64,000 nucleotides of DNA from Synechococcus sp. MIT S9220 (GTDB lineage Bacteria > Cyanobacteriota > Cyanobacteriia > PCC-6307 > Cyanobiaceae), in NCBI RefSeq assembly GCF_014304815.1, contig NZ_CP047958.1, positions 1,116,001 to 1,180,000 on the forward strand, written 5' to 3'. Both the position numbers and the translations under genes were made by a program. Shown here piece after piece: positions 55,920 through 64,000 of the stretch. Position 1 is the first letter of the stretch. Every line of letters starts with the position of its first letter. The notes below the pieces were generated by a model. That model was not told the DNA's origin. It ran no database searches and saw nothing but the letters and a program-made list of their open reading frames with translations.

Positions 55920-56837
55920 ATGCATCAGTTCCTTCCCTACGCCTGGTTCCAGGGACGCTGCGTTCCATTTGAGGACGCCAAGGTGTCGGTGGCGACGCAT
56001 GCATTGCATTACGGAACTGGAGCCTTTGGTGGGATGCGGGCCATTCCCGACCCGATCAAACCTGGAGGAATGCTCCTGTTTCGTGCTGACCGTCATGCAC
56101 GTCGGTTGTCTCAAAGCGCCCATCTGTTGCTGGCTGATCTCAGTGAAGAGACCGTGATGGAAGCTCTCACAGCCATGCTTCATGCCAACAAGCCCACCAC
56201 ACCGATTTATCTGAGGCCATTCGTATACACGAGTGATCTCGGCATCGCGCCACGACTGCACAACATTGAGACCGATTTTCTGATCTATGGGCTGGAGCTG
56301 GGTGACTATCTCTCCCCGGATGGAGTGAGTTGTCGGATTAGCAGCTGGACCCGTCAGGAAGATCGCTCCCTTCCCTTACGCGGAAAGATCAGCGGTGCCT
56401 ACATCACCAGTTCGTTGGCCAAATCAGAGGCCGTCGCCAGCGGTTTTGACGAAGCTTTGCTGATGAACACCCGCGGCAAGGTCAGCGAGGCCAGTGGAAT
56501 GAACCTGTTCATCGTCCGTGACGGCCAACTGATCACTCCGGGCGTGGATCAGGACATCCTCGAAGGCATCACACGGGCGAGCGTGATCGAACTGGCCAGG
56601 GGCATGGGCATTGAGGTGATCGAGCGGCCAGTCGACAAGACCGAGCTGTTCATTGCTGATGAGGTGTTCTTGACTGGAACAGCGGCCAAGATCACTCCGA
56701 TTCGCCAGCTGGAATCAACGGTTCTTTCACAGCAGAGACCGTTGATGGAAGCGCTTCGATCCAAGCTGGTTGCCATCACCGAGGGGCGCGACGAGCAGTA
56801 CGCCCACTGGGTCACCCGAGTTGAACTTGAGCGCTAA
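55920..56837 (+). CDS. ilvE: Branched-chain amino acid aminotransferase
   Basis: Class IV PLP aminotransferase for the last step of valine, leucine and isoleucine synthesis. 305 residues. PLP lysine K156 in RGKISGAYITSSLAKSEA, E190 in KVSEASGMNLF, and GVDQDILEGITRASV near 215 are diagnostic. The N-terminal HALHYGTGAFGGMR (28-40) is typical. It sits between cobN and metH, with 84 bases to metH. Confidence 0.95.
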   Translation: MHQFLPYAWFQGRCVPFEDAKVSVATHALHYGTGAFGGMRAIPDPIKPGGMLLFRADRHARRLSQSAHLLLADLSEETVMEALTAMLHANKPTTPIYLRPFVYTSDLGIAPRLHNIETDFLIYGLELGDYLSPDGVSCRISSWTRQEDRSLPLRGKISGAYITSSLAKSEAVASGFDEALLMNTRGKVSEASGMNLFIVRDGQLITPGVDQDILEGITRASVIELARGMGIEVIERPVDKTELFIADEVFLTGTAAKITPIRQLESTVLSQQRPLMEALRSKLVAITEGRDEQYAHWVTRVELER

Positions 56838-56921
56838 GCCGGCCACCGTTTGTATCCAACGCACCAGCAACGGGGATCTGAGCCCAGCATTTCTTAGGAT
56901 GGCCTGACCGATCCAGTGGTG

Positions 56922-59900
56922 ATGCAGGCAGTTCAGACGAAGTCCATCACTGAATCGTCTCGCTTCCTCAAGCGTCTGCACGACCCCAGTCGACCGGTGT
57001 TGGTGTTCGACGGTGCCACGGGTACATCTCTGCAGCAGATGGATCTCTCTGCGGCGGATTTCGGTGGTGAAGTTCTCGAGGGTTGCAACGAAAACCTCGT
57101 AGTCACTCGTCCTGACGCGGTTCAGGCTGTGCATCGCCAGTTTCTGGAGGCTGGTTGTGATGTGATCGAGACCGACACCTTCGGTGCAGCATCCGTGGTG
57201 CTGGCGGAATACGACCTTGAGGATCAGGCTTTCGTTCTCAACAAACGTGCAGCGGAACTGGCACGTGAGATCGCAGATGAATACAGCACTCCGGAGAAGC
57301 CTCGCTTTGTCGCGGGGTCCATGGGGCCGACCACCAAGCTCCCGACCCTCGGCCACATTGATTTCGACACACTGAGGGCTTCCTTCCGAGATCAGGCGGC
57401 AGGCCTGATTGCCGGCGATGTGGATCTGTTCATCATCGAAACCTGTCAGGACGTTCTACAGATCAAGGCAGCACTTCAGGGCGTTGAGGATGCCTTTGAA
57501 GCCAGCGGCGAACGTCGCCCATTGATGGTCTCCGTGACGATGGAGACCACGGGAACCATGTTGGTTGGCTCGGATATTGCAGCCGTGGTTTCAATTCTCG
57601 AACCGTTCCCGATCGATGTGCTCGGTTTGAACTGTGCGACCGGTCCTGAGCAGATGAAGGAGCACATCAAATATCTGGCCGAGTACTCGCCCTTTGTGGT
57701 GAGCTGCATTCCCAATGCCGGACTTCCGGAGAACATCGGCGGCGTTGCCCATTACAGGCTCACTCCCATTGAGCTGAAGATGCAACTCATGCATTTCGTG
57801 GAGGATCTGGGTGTTCAGGTGATTGGCGGCTGCTGTGGCACCACACCAGCCCACATCAAAGCGCTGTCAGAAATCTCCGATGAACTGAAACCCGCCGACC
57901 GGCAGGTGAGGACGCACCACCTTGAACGACAACAGCTGGGCTATGAGCCGGCAGCAGCATCGCTGTACGGAGCCACGCCCTATTTCCAGGACAACTCCTT
58001 CCTGATCATCGGCGAGCGATTGAATGCGAGCGGGTCCAAAAAGGTCCGTGAACTGCTGAATGAAGAGGATTGGGATGGCCTTGTTGGTCTTGCACGTGGG
58101 CAGGTGAAGGAGAACGCTCATGTTCTCGACGTGAATGTCGACTATGTGGGCCGCGACGGCGAGAAAGACATGCATGAACTGGTGACCCGTGTGGTCACCA
58201 ATGTGAATCTGCCACTGATGCTCGACTCAACTGAGTGGCAGAAAATGGAAGCAGGACTGAAAGTTGCCGGCGGCAAATGCATCCTCAATTCCACGAATTA
58301 TGAGGATGGCGATGAGCGTTTTTTCAAAGTGCTTGAACTGGCTCGTCGTTACGGCGCAGCTGTGGTGATTGGCACCATTGACGAGGAAGGCATGGCACGA
58401 ACGGCTGAAAAAAAAGTCGCTATTGCAAAACGTGCCTACAGAGATGCTGTTGAGTTTGGGATCCCAGCTCGAGAGATTTTTTACGACCCGCTCGCGTTGC
58501 CAATTTCAACAGGAATTGAAGAGGATCGCCGCAATGCAATCGAAACAATTGAAGCAATTCGTCGGATTCGCAGTGAACTACCTGGCGTTCATGTTGTGCT
58601 CGGTGTCTCGAATGTCAGCTTCGGACTTTCTCCTGCCGCCAGGATTACGTTGAATTCAGTTTTCCTCCATGACTGCTGTGAGGCAGGGATGGATGCTGCG
58701 ATTGTTTCTCCTGCGAAGATTCTTCCCCTGATCAAGATTGAGGAGGGTCACCAACAGGTTTGTCGTGATCTGATCAAGGATTCTCGACGTTTTGATGGCG
58801 ACGTCTGCATCTATGACCCACTCACAGAGCTCACCACACTGTTTGAGGGTGTCAGCACGAAAGAGGCCCGCTCCTCAGGGCCCTCTTTGGCCGATCTCCC
58901 CGTCGAGGAAAGGCTCAAGCAGCACATCATTGATGGAGAACGGATCGGACTTGATGAGGCTCTCAATGAGGGACTTGAAAATTACAAACCGCTCGAGATT
59001 GTTAATACTTTTCTTCTTGATGGGATGAAGGTTGTTGGTGAATTATTTGGCTCGGGTCAAATGCAGCTTCCGTTCGTTTTGCAATCTGCTGAAACCATGA
59101 AATCAGCTGTTGCGTTTCTTGAGCCACATATGGAGAAAAGCGATGGCGAGCGTTCGGCGAAGGCAAAGTTCCTGATTGCCACAGTGAAGGGAGATGTTCA
59201 TGATATTGGCAAAAATCTTGTTGATATTATCCTCACGAATAATGGCTATGAAGTTATTAATTTAGGCATTAAGCAAGACGTTGGAGCCATTATTGCTGCT
59301 CAAGAACAGCATCAGGCTGACTGCATCGCCATGAGTGGCCTTCTTGTGAAATCCACCGCATTCATGAAAGACAATCTTTCTGCTTTCAATGAAGCTGGAA
59401 TCAACGTTCCAGTGGTTCTGGGTGGAGCTGCTTTGACTCCAAGGTTTGTCAACAAGGATTGCAGTGAGGTGTACAACGGCAAAGTTCTCTACGGAAGAGA
59501 CGCATTTACAGATCTGCGTTTCATGGATGCCTTTGTGGATGCCCGTCAGTCCGACGCCTGGGATAACGAAAAAGGCTTTCTGAATGGGACCCCTGAGGGA
59601 CTCACCCTTGGAGGTGAATCAGGTTCGAAATCCGAGCCAGCCACCTCCGACGATGCGAAGCCGAGTGAAGACGGAAAGGAGGTCAAGGCCGAACCGGTGC
59701 CGGTCAGTTTCGATCGCTCAGACACCGTTCCTGAGGAAGCGGCCATTCAGCCTTTGTTCCTGGGTCCAAAAGTGTTGCAGGGTGACGCTGAAATACCTCT
59801 GCCTGAGGTGATGGCCTATCTCGACCGACAGGCTCTGTTTGCCGGACAGTGGCAGATGCGCAAGGTCAAAGGCCAGTCAAGGGAAGACTATGAGGCTGAT

Positions 59901-60548
59901 CTGCAAGCCAAGGCAGAACCCGTTCTTCAGGCCTGGCTTCAACGCTCAATCGACGAAAGCCTTTTGCATCCTGCTGTGGCCTATGGCTATTTCCCCTGCG
60001 GACGTGAAGGCAACGATGTTGTTGTTTTTGACCCGGACGGATCACGTCAGCTCGGACGTTTTTCTGTGCCACGCCAGCGTGGCGGTAATCGCTATTGCAT
60101 TGCCGATTTCTACCGAGATCTTGTTGACGGCGGTCCCAGCGATGTTTTGCCGATGCAAGCCGTCACCATGGGGGAACAGGCCTCTGTCTTTGCTCAACAG
60201 CTGTTCGAGGCCGATTCCTACAGCGACTACCTGTTCTTCCATGGACTCGCCGTCCAGATGGCCGAAGCTCTTGCCGAATGGACCCATGCGCGCGTGAGGC
60301 GTGAATGCGGATTTGCAGATCCTGAAGGGATGCAGCTCAAGGATGTGTTGGCCCAGCGCTACCGGGGCAGTCGTTACTCCTTTGGCTATCCGGCGTGTCC
60401 CAACGTTGCAGATTCACGGCAACAGCTGCTGTGGCTTGGCGCTGACCGAGTCGGGCTGAGCATGGATGAGGGCGACCAGCTTCATCCAGAACAAAGCACC
60501 ACGGCATTGGTGGCTTTGCACAGCAAAGCCCGCTACTTCAGCGCTTAA
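56922..60548 (+). CDS. metH: Cobalamin-dependent methionine synthase
   Basis: Transfers methyl from methyltetrahydrofolate to homocysteine through B12. About 1208 residues with all four modules: homocysteine domain (zinc cysteines in GLNCATG and GGCCGTT, the latter near 304), pterin domain (from [13 protein letters not shown] near 362), B12 domain with the cobalt-ligand motif DVHDIGKN near 758, and the SAM-dependent reactivation domain ([13 protein letters not shown]). A Ser/Glu/Asp-rich linker of about 70 residues joins the last two. The middle is more AT-rich than the ends. ATG 56922 is preferred; GTGs at 56916 and 56919 precede it. Confidence 0.97.
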   Translation: MQAVQTKSITESSRFLKRLHDPSRPVLVFDGATGTSLQQMDLSAADFGGEVLEGCNENLVVTRPDAVQAVHRQFLEAGCDVIETDTFGAASVVLAEYDLEDQAFVLNKRAAELAREIADEYSTPEKPRFVAGSMGPTTKLPTLGHIDFDTLRASFRDQAAGLIAGDVDLFIIETCQDVLQIKAALQGVEDAFEASGERRPLMVSVTMETTGTMLVGSDIAAVVSILEPFPIDVLGLNCATGPEQMKEHIKYLAEYSPFVVSCIPNAGLPENIGGVAHYRLTPIELKMQLMHFVEDLGVQVIGGCCGTTPAHIKALSEISDELKPADRQVRTHHLERQQLGYEPAAASLYGATPYFQDNSFLIIGERLNASGSKKVRELLNEEDWDGLVGLARGQVKENAHVLDVNVDYVGRDGEKDMHELVTRVVTNVNLPLMLDSTEWQKMEAGLKVAGGKCILNSTNYEDGDERFFKVLELARRYGAAVVIGTIDEEGMARTAEKKVAIAKRAYRDAVEFGIPAREIFYDPLALPISTGIEEDRRNAIETIEAIRRIRSELPGVHVVLGVSNVSFGLSPAARITLNSVFLHDCCEAGMDAAIVSPAKILPLIKIEEGHQQVCRDLIKDSRRFDGDVCIYDPLTELTTLFEGVSTKEARSSGPSLADLPVEERLKQHIIDGERIGLDEALNEGLENYKPLEIVNTFLLDGMKVVGELFGSGQMQLPFVLQSAETMKSAVAFLEPHMEKSDGERSAKAKFLIATVKGDVHDIGKNLVDIILTNNGYEVINLGIKQDVGAIIAAQEQHQADCIAMSGLLVKSTAFMKDNLSAFNEAGINVPVVLGGAALTPRFVNKDCSEVYNGKVLYGRDAFTDLRFMDAFVDARQSDAWDNEKGFLNGTPEGLTLGGESGSKSEPATSDDAKPSEDGKEVKAEPVPVSFDRSDTVPEEAAIQPLFLGPKVLQGDAEIPLPEVMAYLDRQALFAGQWQMRKVKGQSREDYEADLQAKAEPVLQAWLQRSIDESLLHPAVAYGYFPCGREGNDVVVFDPDGSRQLGRFSVPRQRGGNRYCIADFYRDLVDGGPSDVLPMQAVTMGEQASVFAQQLFEADSYSDYLFFHGLAVQMAEALAEWTHARVRRECGFADPEGMQLKDVLAQRYRGSRYSFGYPACPNVADSRQQLLWLGADRVGLSMDEGDQLHPEQSTTALVALHSKARYFSA

Positions 60549-60593
60549 GCAGGATCACTGCTGCAGACTGCAACTTTCATCAACCGCATCACC

Positions 60594-60866
60594 ATGGATC
60601 TCAGTGGGCCCGGCGCCATCGATGAGGCGATCAATGCAGGGATCGATCTGGATGGATCACCACTGCCTGCTCAAATGCTGACGCTTTACAGGGAAGTGAT
60701 GACCCTTGAAAGCCAGCGCAAGCGCAGCGGGGTCCGCAAGTCGATGCGCAATCGAGTGGTCAAGACCGGCGCCAAGCACTTCGACCAGGAGACGCTGAAT
60801 CAGCGCCTGATCGATGCTGGATGGGAGGGTTTGAAGGCTAAGGAGATCAGCTTCTTCTACGGCTGA
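60594..60866 (+). CDS. Small basic hypothetical protein
   Basis: A 90-residue protein, acidic at the start (MDLSGPGAIDEAINAGIDLDG), basic in the middle (ESQRKRSGVRKSMRNRVVKTGAKHF) and ending LKAKEISFFYG. It looks helical and could bind nucleic acid, but no family is recognised. It begins 45 bases after metH on the same strand and may be a trailing gene of that transcript. Confidence 0.65.
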   Translation: MDLSGPGAIDEAINAGIDLDGSPLPAQMLTLYREVMTLESQRKRSGVRKSMRNRVVKTGAKHFDQETLNQRLIDAGWEGLKAKEISFFYG

Positions 60867-60893
60867 CCCAAAGCGCTGATGGAGCTCTGCGGA

Positions 60894-61124
60894 TCATTCC
60901 TGGCAGAGCTTCTCCATCGTGTCGATCACTTCTTGTTGAAATTCCTCGAGGGCGCTGGATTCGCTGAGGTCGATCCCCTCTCCAGCAGCATTCTGAGACA
61001 GGTCCTGAAAGTGGAATGCACCCTCACCATTGGCGAGGAACTCAATCGCCGATGATTCCCCGCTTTCGCGGAAGGCGTCGCAGAGTGCGAGGAACGCTGC
61101 GTCTTCAGTGAACTCCCAATCCAT
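60894..61124 (-). CDS. Small acidic hypothetical protein
   Basis: A 76-residue acidic, helical-looking protein starting MDWEFTEDAAFLALCDAFRESG and ending DTMEKLCQE. No domain recognised. It has an in-frame ATG and acidic codon bias unlike a shadow frame. Convergent with the 90-residue gene (27 bases apart). Confidence 0.6.
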   Translation of the reverse strand: MDWEFTEDAAFLALCDAFRESGESSAIEFLANGEGAFHFQDLSQNAAGEGIDLSESSALEEFQQEVIDTMEKLCQE

Positions 61125-61235
61125 CGAGGAGGCATAACTGATTGACCTTTAACGCCTCGCCCCCGGGATCCGTCAACCATCTTGTCGCGCAATGTGCCAG
61201 TCCTTCGGCAGACTCCTCATGGATTCCATGGCCCA

Positions 61236-61643
61236 ATGAGCTCTGAACCATTTCCCGATACCGAAGTCCAGGCCAGTGATCTGAATGTTCTGGGTAAGCC
61301 TCTGGACGTGTGCAGTTGTCAGCCCATGACTGGTTGGTTCAGAGATGGACATTGTCGAACCGATGTGGGCGATCTTGGACGTCACAGCGTCTGTTGCGTG
61401 ATGACCGAAAGCTTTCTCAGCTACAGCAAGGCTCAGGGCAATGATCTGAGCACCCCGATGCCTGAGTTTGGTTTTCCTGGTCTTCAACCTGGAGATCACT
61501 GGTGTGTCTGTGCGCCTCGCTGGAAGGAGGCGCATGAGGATGGAATGGCTCCGCCGGTTCTTTTGAACTCCACTGAGAGCAGCACGGTTGAAATCATTCC
61601 ACTGGAGATTCTGCGAGAGCATGCTCACCAGGGAATGTCCTGA
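61236..61643 (+). CDS. DUF2237 domain protein
   Basis: A 135-residue protein of the DUF2237 family, widespread in bacteria, function unknown. The cysteine-rich pattern is clear: NVLGKPLDVCSCQPMTGWFRDGHC (about 14-37), HSVCCVMTESFLSYSKAQGNDLSTP (about 49-73) and GDHWCVCAPRWKEA. ATG 61236 is the family-like start; an earlier frame to 61182 is not. The last 19 bases overlap the end of the SDR gene. Confidence 0.85.
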   Translation: MSSEPFPDTEVQASDLNVLGKPLDVCSCQPMTGWFRDGHCRTDVGDLGRHSVCCVMTESFLSYSKAQGNDLSTPMPEFGFPGLQPGDHWCVCAPRWKEAHEDGMAPPVLLNSTESSTVEIIPLEILREHAHQGMS

Positions 61644-62353
61644 CCATCCCAGGCGAGGAATCGACCGCTGTCGGATGGTGTCTGACCCAGCAGGACATCC
61701 AGGAGATGCCCAGCTGCCCTTTCAGGGCTAAACAACTTCTCTTTCGGTACAAAGCTCTGAAAAGGCTGCGAAAGGGCTGTGTCTGTCGTTCCAGGGTGCA
61801 AAAGAGTCACGGTCGCCAGTGGCAGACGACGACCCCACTCAAGACTCAGGCAGCGCAACATCATGTTCTGGGCTGCCTTGGCGCCGCGATAGGCGTACCA
61901 GCCACCGCTGCGGTTATCGCCAATGCTTCCAACCCTGGCACTCAGGCTGGCGAAGTGAAAGGGTGAGTCCCTGCTCAGAACAGGCTCGACTGCCTTGGCT
62001 AGAAGCAGTGGACCAGCCGCGTTGATCGCGAACGAGTCGAGCAACGCAGATTGCTCGGCATGTTGCAGTCGCTTTTCAGGTTGATAGGAGGGGCAGTGGA
62101 GACGTCCAGTCGCGTTGATCACAACTCTCAGAGGATGGCCGTCAGCCCTGAGTTGTTCGGTCAGTGAGCTGAGACTGTCCTTGCACTGGAGGTCAACCGT
62201 CCATTCCTCATCCGACATCGGGTGACGCGTCGCCAGCGTCACCAGCAGGGAAGACTGGCGCCGTGCCAGTTCCGTGCTCAATGCCCGCCCGATGCCGCCA
62301 CCTCCGACAACGAGAGCTCGTCCCTGCCAGCTATCGGTGCACATTTCAGGCAT
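61625..62353 (-). CDS. Short-chain dehydrogenase/reductase
   Basis: NAD(P)-dependent SDR enzyme, 242 residues, with nucleotide loop GGGGIG (17-22), N-A-T-G at 80-83, catalytic serine around 136-138 and Y155-x3-K159 in YRGAK. It resembles the C-factor/CsgA-like group with substrate unknown. It overlaps DUF2237 at the 3' end by 19 bases and is divergent from the SpoIID gene, 24 bases apart. Confidence 0.85.
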   Translation of the reverse strand: MPEMCTDSWQGRALVVGGGGIGRALSTELARRQSSLLVTLATRHPMSDEEWTVDLQCKDSLSSLTEQLRADGHPLRVVINATGRLHCPSYQPEKRLQHAEQSALLDSFAINAAGPLLLAKAVEPVLSRDSPFHFASLSARVGSIGDNRSGGWYAYRGAKAAQNMMLRCLSLEWGRRLPLATVTLLHPGTTDTALSQPFQSFVPKEKLFSPERAAGHLLDVLLGQTPSDSGRFLAWDGQDIPW

Positions 62354-62377
62354 GATTCCAGCGCCGCCTCTGCGGGT

Positions 62378-63283
62378 ATGCGTCTCGTTCGACCACTGTT
62401 ACTAACTCTGCTGGCGAGTGCGGGGCTGGCAGCACTGATCGTCTGCTCCACCAGAGCTGGGCGTGTTCACTCAGACAGCCAAGACGCAGAGCTCTTGCTC
62501 AGCGGGTTGTTTGACGCAGAAACTCAGTCCAATAGAGGCGATGATCGGCTGCCATCAACCTTTGCTCCTCAAGTGCCCGCTCCCAGTGAGAGCCTTGATC
62601 CTCAGCTGCGTATCGCCCTGTTGAGTCAGCGCCCCTTACGGCAGGTCAGCACCCAGGATGGCGCGAGCTGTCGGCGGCAGGGAGGGATTCCAGTGCTGCC
62701 AGGACTGCTCAACGGGATGCTCGCCAAGCCTTCGACAGGTCTTGTGAGTTGTGGTGGTAACGGTGGATCAGTGTTGGTGAACGGTCGTGCCTACGAAGGA
62801 ACCATTCATTTGCTGAATCGAGGACAGGGATGGCTCGCCATCAATCAGATCAACTTGGAGCGCTATGTGGCGTCTGTTGTGGGAGCTGAAATGCCCAGCC
62901 ACTGGAATGGCGAAGCTCTCAAGGCCCAGGCCGTGGCAGCCCGCTCCTACGGCCTCGTTCATATGCTCCGTCCGGCAAACAGCGACTGGAACCTTGGGGA
63001 CACCACTCGCTGGCAGGCTTACGCCGGCAGAACAAGCAGCAACGCGTCAACCATTCAAGCCACGGAAGCTACGCGCGGACTCGTGTTGAGTTTCAAGGGA
63101 GGCCTGGTTGAGTCGTTGTATGCATCCACTCAGGAGATCTCCGATGAAGCACACGGGCATCTCGGTGCGAGCATGAGTCAGCATGGTGCTCAGGCGCTGG
63201 CGCAACAGGGGCTTCCATTCAACGAGATCCTCGGCAGGTACTACTCAGGGGCATCGCTGGCGAGGATCAAATCCGATGGGTGA
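62378..63283 (+). CDS. SpoIID/LytB-domain protein
   Basis: Predicted exported peptidoglycan-active protein, 301 residues: N-terminal membrane helix (RPLLLTLLASAGLAALIVC), spacer, then the SpoIID domain with NLERYVASVVGAEMP (about 163-177), LKAQAVAARSYGL (about 184-196) and a C-terminal GRYYSGASL block. In Bacillus SpoIID removes glycans from peptidoglycan during engulfment; cyanobacterial relatives have an undefined wall role. ATG 62378 is chosen because an earlier frame overlaps the divergent SDR. Its last eight bases overlap the next gene. Confidence 0.88.
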   Translation: MRLVRPLLLTLLASAGLAALIVCSTRAGRVHSDSQDAELLLSGLFDAETQSNRGDDRLPSTFAPQVPAPSESLDPQLRIALLSQRPLRQVSTQDGASCRRQGGIPVLPGLLNGMLAKPSTGLVSCGGNGGSVLVNGRAYEGTIHLLNRGQGWLAINQINLERYVASVVGAEMPSHWNGEALKAQAVAARSYGLVHMLRPANSDWNLGDTTRWQAYAGRTSSNASTIQATEATRGLVLSFKGGLVESLYASTQEISDEAHGHLGASMSQHGAQALAQQGLPFNEILGRYYSGASLARIKSDG

Positions 63284-64000
63284 GAAGCAATTCTGGTCTA
63301 AGGCGCTGGAGCGCTCCGAACAGGCCTTGAATTGCGGTGCTCTGACCCCTCTCAGCACCTCCACCATCGAGCTTTCAGTGGCCAGTGCGGAGCAGTTCGA
63401 ACTGCGTCAGCTGAATGCGGCGCTGCCCAAACATCACAGACCTGAAGGGCCCAAGCCCAATCCTTTTCTTCCCTGGGACCCTCAACTGGAGATTGAGCGG
63501 ATTCACAACCACCACGTTCTGATTCTCAATAAGTACCCGGTACAGCGTGGGCACATGTTGTTGATCACCCAAGGCTGGGCATCTCAAACCGACTGGCTTC
63601 AACCTGAAGACTGGCGTGCCCTGGTGCAGGTCGACAGGGACAGTACAGGCCTTTGGTTCTTCAACAGTGGTCCAAGGGCCGGCGCCAGTCAGCCCCATCG
63701 TCATCTCCAACTGTTGCCCCGTCATCCAGGTGAGTGCATCTGTCCGCGACTGTCCTGGTTTATTGAGCGACTCCACCAACCTTCTGCATCGACAGGCAGC
63801 GAAGAACTCATTGATCCGCTGTTCAAAAACTGCGCCATCGCGGATCGACCACTCTCGAGCGATCCAGACGAGGAGGCGAATCTCCTCCATGGTCTCTATC
63901 GCTCGCTTGCCTTGCGACTGGGTCTCGGTGGTCAATTCAGCCAACAACCACCAGCAATTCCCTACAACCTGTTGCTGACGAGGTCTTGGATGGCCTTGAT
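63276..64000 (+). CDS. ATP adenylyltransferase (Ap4A phosphorylase), cut by window edge
   Basis: HIT-superfamily enzyme splitting diadenosine tetraphosphate. About 241 codons are visible from ATG 63276 (MGEKQFWSKALERSEQAL); the 3' end lies beyond the window. The active-site H-x-H-x-Q is in SQPHRHLQLLPRHPGE (about 139-154), preceded by NKYPVQRGHMLLITQ. The start overlaps the end of the SpoIID gene by eight bases. Confidence 0.9.
   Translation, partial: MGEKQFWSKALERSEQALNCGALTPLSTSTIELSVASAEQFELRQLNAALPKHHRPEGPKPNPFLPWDPQLEIERIHNHHVLILNKYPVQRGHMLLITQGWASQTDWLQPEDWRALVQVDRDSTGLWFFNSGPRAGASQPHRHLQLLPRHPGECICPRLSWFIERLHQPSASTGSEELIDPLFKNCAIADRPLSSDPDEEANLLHGLYRSLALRLGLGGQFSQQPPAIPYNLLLTRSWMAL

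Noticed and set aside
56838-56921. Cobalamin riboswitch before metH
   Set aside because: The gap is under 90 bases and no B12-box-like sequence is evident.
1-64000. CRISPR arrays, insertion sequences, prophage or integron features
   Set aside because: No spaced repeats, transposase, integrase or phage structural genes were found in reading either strand.

Overview
The window looks like a chromosomal segment of a marine picocyanobacterium, most likely Synechococcus/Cyanobium. The evidence is a photosystem I gene (psaK), plastid or cyanobacterial families (ycf35, DUF1995, DUF2499, DUF3593, DUF3110, DUF4330, YggT/Ycf19), the glucosylglycerol osmolyte genes ggpS-ggtBCDA, a cyanobacterial Hfq, DnaK3 with its J partner, and very dense packing. 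There is no plasmid, phage, insertion sequence or CRISPR signature. The two edge genes, pyk (left) and an ATP adenylyltransferase (right), are cut by the window.

Layout. 1-6.1 kb: pyk start, a MazG-like protein, the ilvA-scpB-yggT run, dxs, and DUF2499-DUF3593-psaK closed by a textbook terminator. 6.2-18.3 kb: csaB, then a long minus-strand run. In transcription order it reads 2Fe-2S ferredoxin, inositol-monophosphatase-like protein, hisZ, 7Fe ferredoxin, htpG, rpmB, a PrxQ peroxiredoxin, then ggpS-ggtB-ggtC-ggtD-ggtA with every transporter junction overlapping or within 4 bases. 18.4-24.9 kb: tRNA-Ser(GGA) with terminator, pstCAB (phosphate uptake), dnaK3-dnaJ and DUF3110. 24.9-36 kb: murQ, mtnP, a cyclophilin, ribBA, argC, purN, ycf35-M61 protease-amidase, a lysozyme-like protein and pgi. 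36-48 kb: leuS, hfq, small AT-rich stretches, dapF with an unusual tail, a cysteine desulfurase, DUF1995, DUF4330-dacB, a coiled-coil protein-coaD, and uvrC. 48-64 kb: a small secreted protein, a photolyase-related flavoprotein, an AT-rich patch carrying hemG, a PHP phosphoesterase, cobN, ilvE, metH, several small proteins, an SDR, a SpoIID protein and the adenylyltransferase.

Functional themes are salt acclimation (glucosylglycerol synthesis plus recapture), phosphate uptake, protein folding, isoprenoid, riboflavin, arginine, lysine, branched-chain and methionine metabolism, B12 (cobN near B12-dependent metH), UV repair, and peptidoglycan turnover (murQ, amidase, lysozyme-like protein, DacB, SpoIID).

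No wholly new system is proven here. The strongest leads are a gammaproteobacterial-type HemG in an AT-rich patch, a photolyase-related protein that appears to lack most iron-sulfur ligands and sits in an operon with uvrC, an IMPase-family gene beside hisZ, a pair of uncharacterised membrane proteins coupled ahead of psaK, an 80-residue C-terminal tail on DapF, and repeated 3'-end overlaps between convergent genes. All protein family calls come from reading the translated sequence without a database search.
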